NCBI RefSeq assembly: GCF_947507565.1
Contig: NC_089184.1
Span: forward strand, 930,001 to 994,000
Source: Oscarella lobularis
Taxonomy: Eukaryota; Porifera; Homoscleromorpha; Homosclerophorida; Oscarellidae
Reading direction: 5' to 3'
DNA length: 64,000 nucleotides
Position numbers and translations under genes: made by a program. Positions within the stretch are counted from its first letter, which is position 1, and each line of letters starts with the position of its first letter. Of the stretch, positions 46,777 to 58,729 are shown in pieces. Under the pieces are notes generated by a model that saw only the letters and a program-made list of their open reading frames with translations, made no database searches and was not told the origin of the DNA.

Positions 46777-48913
46777 ATGGCCGAAGAACGCAACGAGGAA
46801 ATCGTCGGCAAGTGCTCGATAAAAGTCACCGTGAAAACACCGAAGGCGAAAGAAGTCGTCGAAATATCTGAAGACGCCTCGATCAAAGATGTAGGTGTCG
46901 AAAATCGCAATGATCGTCGCATCATTCGCCGTCGTTCAGCTCAGAGAAGCAGTTGCGGAGAAATTCGCCGTGCCAATAGCGGGCGTTTGTCTCATCTTCT
47001 CGGGAAAGATACTCAAAGATGCGGACAGTCTCGCCAAACACGGTACGCGAAGAGATATTGTCGAAATTCTCATAAACCGAGCCTTTGTTTCGACGCGTCA
47101 AGGCATCAAAGACGGAATGGCAATTCATCTGGTCATCAAATCTCAGCCAAAAGTACAAAATTAATAATAATTATAATAATTATTATTGATGGAATTTAAT
47201 GCTTTTAGCCTTCCGGAAATCAAGATACCGTGACTACGGAGGCCACACCCCAGGCAGCTTCGGCGACTAGACAATCACCTTCAGCACCTGGGGTATGATG
47301 TTCTAATGTGTATTAAGACTTAATTTTTCTATGAGGAAAACGTTTTTAGACTCAGCCTCCTTTACCCAGTGAGGGGAGTCAAGCATCTGCTGCTCCTTCT
47401 GGTGGTGCTGGCGGGGGAGCTCCTCCCCTATTTGGGTTCAATCCGTTTGGTGGTGGAATGGGGGGAGCAATGGGGGGAGCAATGGGAGGAGCAATGGGGG
47501 GAGCTGGAGGAATGGGTAGTGCAGGTAAAGTAAAAGTAGAGAGTGTCTCCCTGATATACATAACGTAACGTTTCTTGGCATTTATTAAATTTTTGTTCTG
47601 ATTAGACTTTCAGCAGATGCAGCAACAGGTGGGCATTTTCTGTTCCTGTTTGACTTTCTCGTTCATGTTCTGTATATATCAGATGATGGCAAATCCTGAA
47701 ATGATGTCTCAGATGATGGAGAATCCTCTCATTCAGGTTCAGCCAACAAATCTCTGATAGTAATCCCCATCTCACTTCTTTCTGTTTCTCTAGTCAATGA
47801 TGAATGATCCGGAAATACTTCGTCAGATGATTCAGTCTAATCCTCAGATGCGATCTCTTATCGAAGTAAGGGGACGCAATAGATTCTTTTGAGTTTTACA
47901 AACGTGTTTTTTTTCCAGCGCAATCCTGAGCTAGGTCACATACTGAATAACCCGGAAACGCTTCGTCAGGCCATGCAGATGGCTCGCAATCCAGCAATGA
48001 TGAGAGAAATGATGCGAAATCAGGACAGGGCAATGAGCAATTTGGAAGTACGTGTTTAGAATCCTCAGGGAGGAATATGCACTGTGCTCTAGGCCATGCC
48101 AGGCGGTTTTAATGCTCTTCGTCGATTGTACACGGAAATACAGGAGCCAATGATGGATGCCGCTCAAGAACAAGCGGTAAACATTGATCTTTCCTAATAA
48201 GAAATCAATCGTTTATCTTTTGTGTAGCTTGATGCTGCTCAGGCTCAGAATCCGTTTGCTGCTCTTTTTGGCAGTGGAGGACCAGGAGGCAGGCTTAGAC
48301 AGGGAATTCATAATATTATTTCAATAAGGATCTACAGCATCTTCAGGCTCGGGCAGCGGTCAGTCTGCGACATCTGGCTCAGCGGAGANNNNNNNNNNNN
48401 NNNNNNNNNNNNNNNNNNNNNNNNNNNNNNNNNNNNNNNNNNNNNNNNNNNNNNNNNNNNNNNNNNNNNNNNNNNNNNNNNNNNNNNNNNNNNNNNNNNN
48501 NNNNNNNNNNNNNNNNNNNNNNNNNNNNNNNNNNNNNNNNNNNNNNNNNNNNNNNNNNNNNNNNNNNNNNNNNNNNNNNNNNNNNNNNGGTGATGGTGCT
48601 GCAGCACCAGCCCCAGGAACATCTGGTTAGTTTTAAGAATTAGTTTAGGAGCTGTATTAGGGACTTGTGTTTAGCTGCCCCTGCTCCTGGACAACCACCA
48701 GCTCCACAGGTTTCTGTTCCTTTGATTGAGGAACGATATAGGCAACAGTTGGAACAGCTGATGGGTATGGGTTTTGTGGACAGAGCGGCCAATATTCAAG
48801 GTGAGCGTTTTGTTTGTTTTGATATATCCGTTATAATGACTCTTGCAGCTCTCATTGTCTGCGAGGGAGATGTAAATAAGGCTGTCCAGTTTCTGCTTCA
48901 GGATAGGTTATAA
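46777..48913 (+). CDS. UBQLN: Ubiquilin (UBL-STI1-UBA proteasome shuttle)
   Basis: ATG 46777 opens [23 protein letters not shown]. The UBL domain is split by an intron before [12 protein letters not shown] and continues [12 protein letters not shown] and [10 protein letters not shown] Gly/Met/Pro linker with a GGAM repeat (47456-47515) precedes short exons carrying STI1-type Met/Asn/Pro repeats: [66 protein letters not shown] follows. The C-terminal UBA domain ([16 protein letters not shown] ... [18 protein letters not shown]) ends at 48913. A 200-N gap (48389..48588) removes a piece between the STI1 region and the C-terminal linker, so the second STI1 cluster cannot be judged. It delivers ubiquitinated proteins to the proteasome. 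Confidence 0.96.
48389..48588. other. Assembly gap (200 N)
   Basis: Exactly 200 N bases inside the ubiquilin gene. A round number is usual for a scaffold gap of unknown true size. Confidence 0.99.
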
Positions 48914-49041
48914 CTATCTCACGATGTGCATCTAATTTAATCGCGCTCGGTAAAAACCTACAAAGTCAATCGTTCGAGAATTATTAACGTGCGCTAATCG
49001 GTCTTGATTTCAAGCGTGCGCGCTCTGTGAGAGAAAAAAAG

Positions 49042-52000
49042 ATGGCATCGTTTCGTCGCGGAACGTCCTCATCGAAGCACTCCTCGTCGTCGAATCGATC
49101 GAGCGTCAATTCGCCGCTGGACGATCCTCCCCACGCGATTTCAGGCGCGCGCAGTCGCCCGTCGCGACGCCTAATGCTCGTCGAATCGCCTCGCAGTCCC
49201 GACACGGTTCGACGAAAGGTCCTAACCGAAGGCAAAACGGCTCGTAACCTCGTCACGTGGTCGGTTCCCGTCGTCGAGACGAATAAAGACGACGTAGCGT
49301 ACGAGAAATCGTACGAAGGACCGGCGGCGGCGGCGGCGGCGGCGAAAACGACGCGCGGAAAGCGACGCGCGATCGTCGAAGGGCACGATCGTCGAGTAAA
49401 ACCGACGAAGAAAGACGTGAAGGCGCTCTGTTGGTCCTATTTGTTTGATACGCTTCATCGCGCCGTCGATGGAATTTACGAGACGTGCGAAATGGACGAG
49501 AGTGTCGTCGAGTGCGAGGTAGGTGCCCGAGTACTGTAAAGGTTTTTTTTGAATTTTTGGTTATTAAATTTTGAATTTTCAAGTGGGTCTAATTTTTTTG
49601 AATAATAATAATTACACTGTTTAGTTAATTTGAATTTTTATATATTGAACGTTGACGTTTAACGTCTGTAGGAAGTTATTATGACTTTGGATTTGTGTCG
49701 GCGAGATTTTCAGGCGCTGATCGAACGAATTCGTCTTCACGAGGCGTTTGAAAAGGCAGACGATAGTAGCAAGTGATTACAATAGCACTTATTTTTTTGA
49801 GTTTTTGCACTCGATACGTCTCCTCTTGGCTCTTTAGACCCACGTCTTTAGCTTGGGAAGTGAGAAAACGAGCGTCGCCGGCGAAAACGATGACGCCGTC
49901 GCCGAAAGGAAAGGCAGTGGCAAACACGACTCATAGTCCGAGTCAACGACGATGGGCCGATTTGTTTAAGCCGAAGAAAACTTCGGTTCTGATGCAAGAA
50001 GATGACGGAGAGCCCGTCGCTTCTGTCGTCAAGGAAAAGGAAAAAAGAAAAGAGGCAGACAAGGAAGCGCCAGTAAAAGAAGAAAGAAAAGAGGAAACGC
50101 CGCCAGTCGACGATCAGACCACTTCCGTCACTCAAGGAATAGTAGAGACGAAAGAGCGAGTCATTGGCGATAATTCCGAAGTGGATGAGTGGCAGACTGT
50201 GAAGTGTCGAAAGGGAGCGAGAAGACGATTGGATGGCGTAGATTTTCCGGCTAAGGCCGTGACCCCTACTACCATCGTTCCAGAAGCGACAAGCGAGCTT
50301 TTGCCGGCGAGAGAAGCGTCGCCCGCGCTTCTGCTCTCCATGGACGATCTCTCTTCTTCCCTCGCGTCTCCCTCTTCTACGAGCGATGACGACGACGATG
50401 AATTGAGGATGCCTTTGCCTTCGTCGGATCCCGAAGAGACGAGTTTAGGAGAAGAACAGAAGGAAACAGCTACTAGTGCAATGGTATCCTCAACTCATAG
50501 TCGGGACGGCTGGTCAGATATACTGACTACATATAAAGGCAAGTAGTCCGCCCCGGATCGCACTCTTTTTCTCTATACAGTTTCCACCTGTACGCTCAAT
50601 TAGAGATCATGTGGTAGTAGTTCTATAAGACACGCTACCGCGAAGTGATTGAACCCTCGCCCACTCTATGCACTGCTATGACCTAATTGATGCAAAGTAG
50701 TTCCTAATGGTGGGCTAGTAGTTATTTTGGGCCTAGAATTAGTGGAAACCTAACCGTTTTGTACGGCTCGAGTTTTTTTATTCTGACGTTCTTTGCAGGA
50801 GAAGCGGCGTTTCGAGAGGCAAACTCGTGGGCTGATCGATGTGAATCGCCGCCCGAAATGCGCTCGCCCGGCCGCGTCGTTCATCTTCACCAGAAACTGT
50901 CGTCGCCTTCAAGAAAGAGGTATGATAGTCTCCCATAGACGGTGCGATAGGGGGGGGTTTAGAGTGAGGAATACTGCAGAAGTGCGAGCAAAACGAAGGA
51001 ACTCTTAGAGGAGAAACAAGCGAAAGCCCAGTTGCAAAGAGAACAGATTCAAGAACAGAAAGCGGAGAAAATTAGGAGGCAATTTAAGAAGGTTCTTCTC
51101 CGTGTCGCTTTGTGGAAGATTTATGTTGCGATGAGGGGGGATTTTCAGCTTCGAGAGGTTCGCGATTCGAAGGACGAACAGCTTCGGCAATTGAAAGCGA
51201 GTCAGGAGCTGAAACAATTGAAAGCGGAGCAGCTGAGATCGTCAAAACTTCAGGAGATTGTTCGAAAAGCTCAGGAAGAGGAGATTAAGGTACGAGAGAC
51301 ATTGGGCGGGGGGCTCGGTTCAAGGGGAGTTACGCTACGTCGAAAGGTCAGCGAAATATCGTTCATCAACACTCTCGAAGCGCAGAACAGGAAGATGGAG
51401 TACGAGGAAAAGACGCAGGGTCACGAAGCGCGACTGCAGAACATCGAGGAGGAGAGACAGCGAAAGCGCGAAGAGCAGCTAGCCAAAGAGGAAGCAGCTC
51501 AGGTGAGAGAGCGAAAAGGGGAAAGAGTAAAACGAACCACATCATGCATAGGAAAGACGACGTCAACTGGAGGCCGAACGATTGGCGCGACTCAAAGAGG
51601 TGAATCAAAAAAAACGGGAACAGGTGCGAGAAAGATTATTTGTTTTTATGTGGCGGGACGCCAGATCTACTACTGGTGTTTGTTTTCGTCTATAGCAAGC
51701 CAAATTGGAGCAGAGTCGACTCGAAAAGGAAGAGACTTTGAAAGAGAAGGCTAGGTAAGAAAAAAGGTCGATCAACGAGATAATAAAACCCGTGCCCCTC
51801 AAAGAGAAAGGGAGAGACGACGAGAGGCGTTGGCCTTAGCACAGCAGTTGTCCGTAGAAGAACTAGAAAGAAAAATTCAAGCCAAAGTAGAGACACGCGT
51901 ACGGTGAGAAAGACTCGCGATGAATCCCTTTCCTTCTCCCAAAGCACTCGCGTCGACTGAAGAACTATGACCATCGGAAGGGCGGGGTCCACTCGCGGCA

Positions 52001-54568
52001 CTGTTCGGCCGACGAAATCGAATCGTCGTTCGGCGACGAGTCTCGCACAGCTGTGCGTTTGCCTTTTCTTTTAAATATTTATATACACATTGAAACCTTA
52101 TTTGATCTCAGACGCCGGAATTGTCTGCGTCTCTTCCTGCCAATCTTTTCCGACGATACGCTTCGCCGACGTTCGGCGGCAGAGCCGCCGCCGGAGGCGG
52201 TGGTGGAACGCCGGCGGCGGTGACAGCGGCGGCGGCGACGGCACTTGCCGACGTGGGAGAGAAAGGGGGGATCGGATAACTATATGGTCGTGCATGTTTT
52301 TTTTCCGGCAGGCCGATCTTCCGAATCACGAAAAACTCGTCAAGAGAACGCGACATCTGACCGCCGTCATGGAATTGGAATCGCTCAAAGATCCGGAACG
52401 ATTGAAGTCGATGAAGAAACGAGCGAAGAAGGTGCGACAGCGCATGAATGCGAGGTACGGCATTCAAAAAAATAATAAAAGAAAAAGCGAGACGACTGCG
52501 TTGCAAACGCAGAGCGAGAAACTACGAAGGGAATCCGACGACGCTTGCGAGCTCCGATTCGCCTAACAGAACGAAGTAATTAGATGAGTCCACCTGGTAG
52601 GCAAGAGTGGATTTCTTTTCGATCAGGATTCAGAAGTCCATTAAGGAGATCGGTCGGATTTTGCAGGGCTCCGTCGACAAGAAATTGTCGTCGCAAATCG
52701 TCGCCTCGACGCTCGACAAGCCTCTCAGCGTCTTGCGGCGTTGTTTGGACTCGTCGACGGTGAGAGCGTGGACGTGCCACGAGACACGCGAACTTATTTA
52801 CTCTTTTGAGAAACAGTCGACTAGCGGAGATCAGGCGTCGTTTCGCAACTACGGCGGTTTTCCGACGATAGCGAGAGCACTTATACTTCTCGACGAGCAC
52901 AAAAAGTAGTACACGTATATATGCGTACGGGCCTATATAACTACTCTTTCTAGAACTCTCTGTGCGCTTTGTCTCGTTCTGTCTCTCGCCTGTCGACGAT
53001 CGTCCGCCAATTCGCTCTACGTCTTCTTGAGCAACAAAGTCGGCTCCGTCGTCGAGATCCTCTCGCCTCGACTAGAACGTGTCGTCACTCGTCGCGGCGA
53101 CGACGACGGCGGCGTCGCGGCGAGTCTCATGAAATTTCTCGTCGTCGTATTGGAAAACTTGGATCGATCGGCAGGCGACGTCGATCAAAGCCGAGTCGAT
53201 TTCGTCAGGTGAGAGTCTCGTTCTTTTTCCTTTTTCTTTCCCGTCATTTTTCGCGATTCAGTTACGTGGTTTGCTGTGGCGTCGTCGACGGGCTCCACGG
53301 CGTGCTCAATAGAGTTCAAGCTCCGTTGGGCGATCGACTCGACGTCGAACGTCTCACCGAAATGTCGCTCGCGTTTCTCGTTCGCGTCGTCGATCTTGCG
53401 TGCGACAAGTAAAAATTGTCGTCTTTCCGAATCTTCCCCGCGCTTCAAACGTTCTCGCAGGAACGGGCCTTTTGGGAAGAGTTCCGCCGCCGTTCAGGAT
53501 CCCACTCAATTGGCCGAAGCATTGAAGGTCACCGAGCTTCTCGGTAAATAAATTCGCTGGGCCGTTTTGGGTCGTTTACTTCGCTTCTACCGTCAAGGCA
53601 TTCCGTCGCTTCTCTACGCGCTTCTTCTGCACGCCGGATCGCCTCGCTACGGCACCGTTCCCGTCGAAATGAAACCGTCGATTATTCGATTGGCCACGCT
53701 GGCGATACAATTGATCAACAGCGCCGCTCGATTCAATCTCAAAATGGTTCAGGTAACGATGAGAAAGTCTGCGTTCTTTCTTTCGCCGATTCGTTTTGTC
53801 AGTCGTGCCTGAGCGCCGACGGAATTTGGTCCGAATTCCGTCTCGTCGCCGGATACGTTCTTTGGTGCGTGGCGTGCTTGTCGTGCCTCCGTAGGATTTC
53901 TCATTCCTTGCGTATTCTATCGAAGGTACTGCTCACACCATAATTGCACAGCTCTTTTGCACGAAATCATCGAAATCATTGGCTATTTCGCCGTCCTAAA
54001 CCCGGCCAATCAAGTACCGATCACTATAGTACCTGTCGTTTCCTTTAATGAAATTCGTTTCTTTGAGGCGTTCTTACAATCGGGTCGAAGTCCCACTCTT
54101 CTTCAGCTACTCTGCACCTTGCCTTTCGGATATTTCAGCGACCCGCGGTGCGCATAGAAAGAAGCTCGTCCCATTTTTTCCCTCGTGTACGTGAGATCTC
54201 TTGCAGGCTCACTTCCGTTCTCTTCCCGTCGCTGATTGCCGCCGCCTGCGACTCTCCGCCGAACAAGGCTATTCTAGAACAGGAAATGAACTGTATTCTT
54301 TTGTCGACCTTCATAGAAGTACAGCGAACCGTAAACAAATTCCTCCGCGCCCTTCGTTCAGCTGTTGTTTTCAGGAGCGGGAACCGAATCCGTCGCGAGC
54401 CGATATTGACTCGGCGGCGTCTTTCAATGCAAGTGAGCGAGTCTCTAAGAAAACACTTGACATCTGGTGCTGAGATTTTTTTATATCGTCTCAGACGAAC
54501 TAGCCGTTCGCTTTCCATCTGACCGTTGGCGTCAAGCCGCCGAGTTCTTTCGGTCGTCGTCATCGTGA
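49042..54568 (+). CDS. SCAPER: S-phase cyclin A-associated ER protein SCAPER
   Basis: Plus-strand gene of about 18 exons. ATG 49042 starts a Ser-rich N-terminus, then the family block CWSYLFDTLHRAVDGIYETCE / EVIMTLDLCRRDFQALIERI / RPTSLAWEVRK. A disordered acidic region is followed by EAAFREANSWADRCESPP and HLHQKLSSPSRK. The long coiled coil contains IRRQFKK, KAQEEEIK and ISFINTLEAQNRK. The helical-repeat C-terminal half has SYVVCCGVVDGLHGVLNR, QDPTQLAEALKVTELLG, LLHEIIEIIGYFAVLNPANQ, LPFGYFSDPRLTSVLFPSLIAA and ILEQEMN, then RFPSDRWRQAAEFFRSSSS. The Cys pair of the vertebrate U1-like zinc finger was not found (HSRRLKNYDHRKGGVHSRH remains). The intron at 50539..50798 uses a GC donor. It lies tail to tail with Islet. 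Confidence 0.93.
50539..50798 (+). promoter_or_regulatory. Long GC-AG intron of SCAPER, candidate Islet enhancer host
   Basis: 260-bp intron between AAAG|GCAAGT and GCAG|GA; splicing gives YK-GEAAFREANSW in phase. It contains AATTAG at 50598 and 50737, and TAATTG abutting ATGCAAA at 50684..50696, resembling homeodomain and POU octamer sites. The regulatory role is inference from the known Islet-Scaper bystander relationship. Confidence 0.35.
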
Positions 54569-55126
54569 TTCGTGAGTGAGGGGGGGGGGGGGGAGAGATA
54601 AAGATAATCCGATGTATGCACGCTTACACGTGACTTTATTTGAAAGTTTTGTTCAAAGTTTTATTGCTATTGAGTTTCAAAAGTAAAAGGTAGAGAGTTT
54701 CTCAAGCGAACGACTTGATCATAATAAATCCTCTTTTAAAGTCATTAAGTTAGATGTCGGTATAATAGTAGTAAGAATGAATAGTAGTAACAATATTTCT
54801 GTTTCTAAATTTCGAGCATTATTATCATCGCCCCAAAAGAGGGTCATTGTAAAAATGCTGTAGAGGGGAGGTATCAATGTGGCGGCACTGATTACTTGCG
54901 CAGAATTCATCAATGGTGGCAGGCGAGGGAGAAGATGTCGGTCAGCTGTACGCCTGATTTCATTCCGCAAAAAGGTAATAGTAGAAACGGTGCGCATAAT
55001 AGGAAGGGGACCGGGAAGGGGTAAAACAAAGAGCGATCATCGGAGCTTGAAAAATCGTCAAAAGATGGGATGATCTAGAAAAAAATCAGAACGGTGACAA
55101 CTCTAAATTTCCAGTCAATCGAATAT
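54569..55126. other. Intergenic region between convergent SCAPER and Islet
   Basis: 558 bp with a 14-G run at 54580..54593. On the minus strand there are AATAAA signals at 54660..54665 and 54635..54640, which would serve the Islet 3' UTR. No gene recognised. Confidence 0.6.
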
Positions 55127-58100
55127 CTAACCTCGATAAATCTCCCCTGAATAGGCGGCGCGCGGGTGAGCCGTCGTCGTCGTTGTCGCACGCGAGGCAA
55201 ACTGTGCCCATGACGACTGCTGCTGAGTCAGGTACGGATGTGGCGACGGCGGCATCGTCACCGTCGGCGAAGGCATGGCAAAATAGCCGGCGGCCGGCGG
55301 CGTCGCTAGAGGTGACGGCATGGGTGGATAGCCAGCATAGTGACAACTGGCCGGCGTTGTTGGTGTATGAGGCGACTGGTGCAGCTCTTGTTCTATAGTC
55401 GCCATGTGTTGATACTGCCGCTGCGGCGGCAACGTCGGAGTCGGCGGCATCGGTACGGTGGGACTTTGACATGCTACCGCCGTCAGCCCTGGTGAGCTCG
55501 GTATGTTAGGTAAACCCGGTAGCGGTGGCATAGAATTGCTTTCCGCCTGGGGAAAAGAAGGCGGTGGCAGTGGCGGCGGCGGACCCGGCTCTTTAGTCAT
55601 AGCAGGCTGCAGGATCTAGACATGCGAAGTTGGTTTCTTTTATTAGTCTAACGGTATTCTAAACCTGGCCCAGGGGCGGAGAGTCCTGCATCCTGCTGTT
55701 TCCGCCGCCTCCGCCGCCGACCATGAGGGACTTCTTTTTGTCTTTGCAACGCTTGTTCTGGAACCATACGCGGATGACCCTCGGGCTGAGTCCCGTCATC
55801 TCGCACAATTGTTCCTTCATGAGCGCGTCCGGTCGCGGATTAGCCGCGTAGCATGTTCGAAGTGTGTGCAATTGCTTTTCGGTCAAGACGGTTCGTACAC
55901 GCGTCGGCTTATCGCTTCCCTTCTTCGATTTCCCTGCAACAGACGAGCAAAAACGTATAGGGGGGAGTAGGAGAGAGGGCTGTTGCTCTACGGCCTGCTG
56001 TCGCCCTTCATCCCGGCCTAATACAATTGGGTCCCTTATTAATACAGAATTAAGTAGTGCTGCCCACCTGGGCTTCTTCATAACATAATCTTGCTATTCA
56101 TAGGGATTAGGTGGCACAATAGCTAGTTACTTAATGCTACTAGAAGACGAACGACGGAATCACTCGCACCGCCGGTCGCCGTCGTGGGCGGAGAACGCGC
56201 ACTTGGAAACGCGGGGAGGGAGCGGCACGCGTGCATCTGTTCTCGAATACTTAGAAACTGCTTCCCGGAGGCAAAAGCCCTGACGTCAGTCTGGGAGGGG
56301 GAGGGGAGAGACAGGTAGAGAGCAGACTGAAGGAACGGGGAGGAGGGGGAGGGAGGAAGCAACGCGGTCACCAACAAACAGACGCGAACACGGAAGGAAG
56401 CATACAGTACGATCCTGAGTGGGTGCGTAAAACCATCAGAAGCCAAACCTGACTAAACTCACTAGTTTTGGTCGGTTGGGAAAACGTCGACGACGACGAT
56501 TCCTTGACGCTGTTCGCCTGTGCACTGCTACTGCCTGATGTCGACGCCGGACTCTTATTGTTGTCTTTCTCGTCGTCGGCGATGTTCATGTCACCGCCGA
56601 TGCCGCTCGGCGACGAGGCTTGGCTCGACGTCGTCGCTACCGCGACGTGATCGTCGTCGCAAATAGGTTCGTTCGTCGACGGCGACAGATAGAATTTCTC
56701 ACCGGTGACGAGTCGCCGATCGCATAGCGAGCAGGCGAAACAGTTCACGTGATAGATTCGACCGGCGACTTTGGTTACGTACTCGGTTGTGCCGAATCCG
56801 CCCGTGCACTTGGCGCACCTAGCGGCACTGACGCCGCCGCCTCCGCCGCCGCCGCAACTAAACATCCTATGTCAAAGGGAAAAGAAGGAGCGAATCGGGG
56901 ACGTTTCCTCCGCTGGCTCGGACGAAGAACGACTGACTCGAAAGGGTCGGAACGTCGACTATTTAGAAAATTCGAACTTAACACTGCTCGCGACAAGCGA
57001 GAAACAACACACCAAGTCAGCCGCACGGAAGTCCGTGCACGCTCCCTAATAAGGTAAAGGTTGGCCTAAGGCTTTTGTGGAATGTTGTCCGCAGCGCTGC
57101 AGCGCTTCCACACGCCGCACGCTTTAGATACGATGAGTTCCATTCGAATTAGATAGGGGTGCGAAAACAGAAGCGGGACTATCCGCTCTGATCGGTGTGG
57201 AAGGAGAGAGGAAAATCGCATTACTAAACGACATAATTGCGTAGTCCTAACACGCGACGATATCGAGTTTTTAAATTCGACTAAATAGGTCCCCGAGGAC
57301 GGATGTACGTCTCTCTCCGGCGGCGCAAGACCGCCGGCGTTTTCGACCCTATTCGCTGGGGTAGGTCGATCGTGCGCCGCCCCTTGATCTCCTCTAAGAT
57401 GACAAGCGCAGCTGATCGGAAGGACTGGTATACGCGCAATGATAACATCCTTATCGCAACATGCGATGAACGAGGGGGGGCGTAGGGAGACTCGAACGAA
57501 GGCCAGCCAGCTGGCTAGCAAACGTCGATACGCTACGTCTACGTACGCTTTACGGAGACAATGTGCGTCGAGGGCGAACATCCGCCGAACACGCGCTAGA
57601 GCGTGGGCAGAGTTGTCGCCCGAGGATGTCTATGCATAAAGGCGAATAGTGCGTGCACGTAGGCCAAAGGAAGCGGAGGAGAGAGACAAAGAAAGCCGAG
57701 GAACGCGTGCGCGCGAGCGAGAGAGGGATAGAGCGCTCGTACCTCAGATAGTCCGACTTGCAATAGACGCGACCGTGTCGAACGAAGCACGTGCACGTTT
57801 CGTCGAGATACGCTTGACATTCGCAGCAGCGCAGGCAGTCGGCGTGCCACTCGAGATCAGGCAACACGCGAAAAATGTACTGATCGCGAATGGGTCGACG
57901 ACAGCCGGCGCACGTAGTCGCTGCCGCTGCCGCCGCTGCTGCTGGGGTAGCAACGGCGGCCGCTGCCTGCTTCATGACGCACCCTGAGGACGAGAAAGCC
58001 CGACTGGTAAGAAGGGGCAAATCACAGTAGGGTACTTGATTATTCAAATGTGCATCTAATTGTTGCAAATTGTGGTCTTCTCGGTAACAAAGTATTCAAA

Positions 58101-58214
58101 ACTGTGAAATGCAGCAGGAAGAGTGTGGTTGGGGGGGAGGGTGGTTTGCGACGCGAAACGAGAAGAGAGCCACTTCCCTTTTTGCTTACCTTCGAGGTAT
58201 CCATAGTGCGTCAT
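55127..58214 (-). CDS. ISL: LIM-homeodomain transcription factor Islet
   Basis: The predicted first exon at 58214 (MTHYGYLE plus G) joins an exon giving [11 protein letters not shown] and a poly-Ala stretch. LIM1: [29 protein letters not shown] and [16 protein letters not shown]. After a roughly 850-bp intron, LIM2: [37 protein letters not shown] Ser-rich linker and a roughly 500-bp intron precede the homeodomain: [60 protein letters not shown], nearly identical to bilaterian Islet. The C-terminus is Pro-rich ([14 protein letters not shown] ... GEIYRG). Islet specifies neurons and endoderm in bilaterians. The very high homeodomain identity separates it from Lhx1/3/5 types. Confidence 0.95.
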
Positions 58215-58729
58215 CAGGAAGATCGGAAGCAGGACGACACGCGACAGCAAGCGCGACCCCCGTCGACTCTTGGGGGAGGTGGAGTTCTCGCAGCCCAACG
58301 TAACACCAGGTGGCTATCTGTTTACCGATCGGGACTGTACGACCACTGCAAACAAATAAGGTTCAGTCTGGCGGTGAACCCTGCAGCGCTCTAACACCCG
58401 CTCGGGTGATAATGACGACAGTGATTGAGTCCGGTATGTGAAGTAGTCCAACTCGCGTAGCAAAACAAGCCGACAAGGTGTTTATAGTGGCGATTCTGTC
58501 ACGCCTACTTGTCACACCTGTAGCTACTCCGCACGTGCGATGGGCAATGTCGTTTTTTGGTTGCAACTTTAGCAAAGCGAACGAGGAAGTGGACATCGTA
58601 AGAACGCACAAGAAGCCGGAAAGAATGCCCGGAAGTCTGCGATAAACTGTCTCTTTAGAGTAGAAAAATACGCGGAGTTTGCTCCCTCTCGACTAACGCA
58701 CGCGTCCATTTATATAAACGACGGAGAAA
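58215..58729. promoter_or_regulatory. Divergent upstream region of Islet and GFM2
   Basis: 515 bp between ATG 58214 (-) and ATG 58730 (+). A TATATAA sequence lies at about 58710 but is only 20 bp from the GFM2 ATG, so it may be incidental. No coding exon recognised. Confidence 0.5.
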
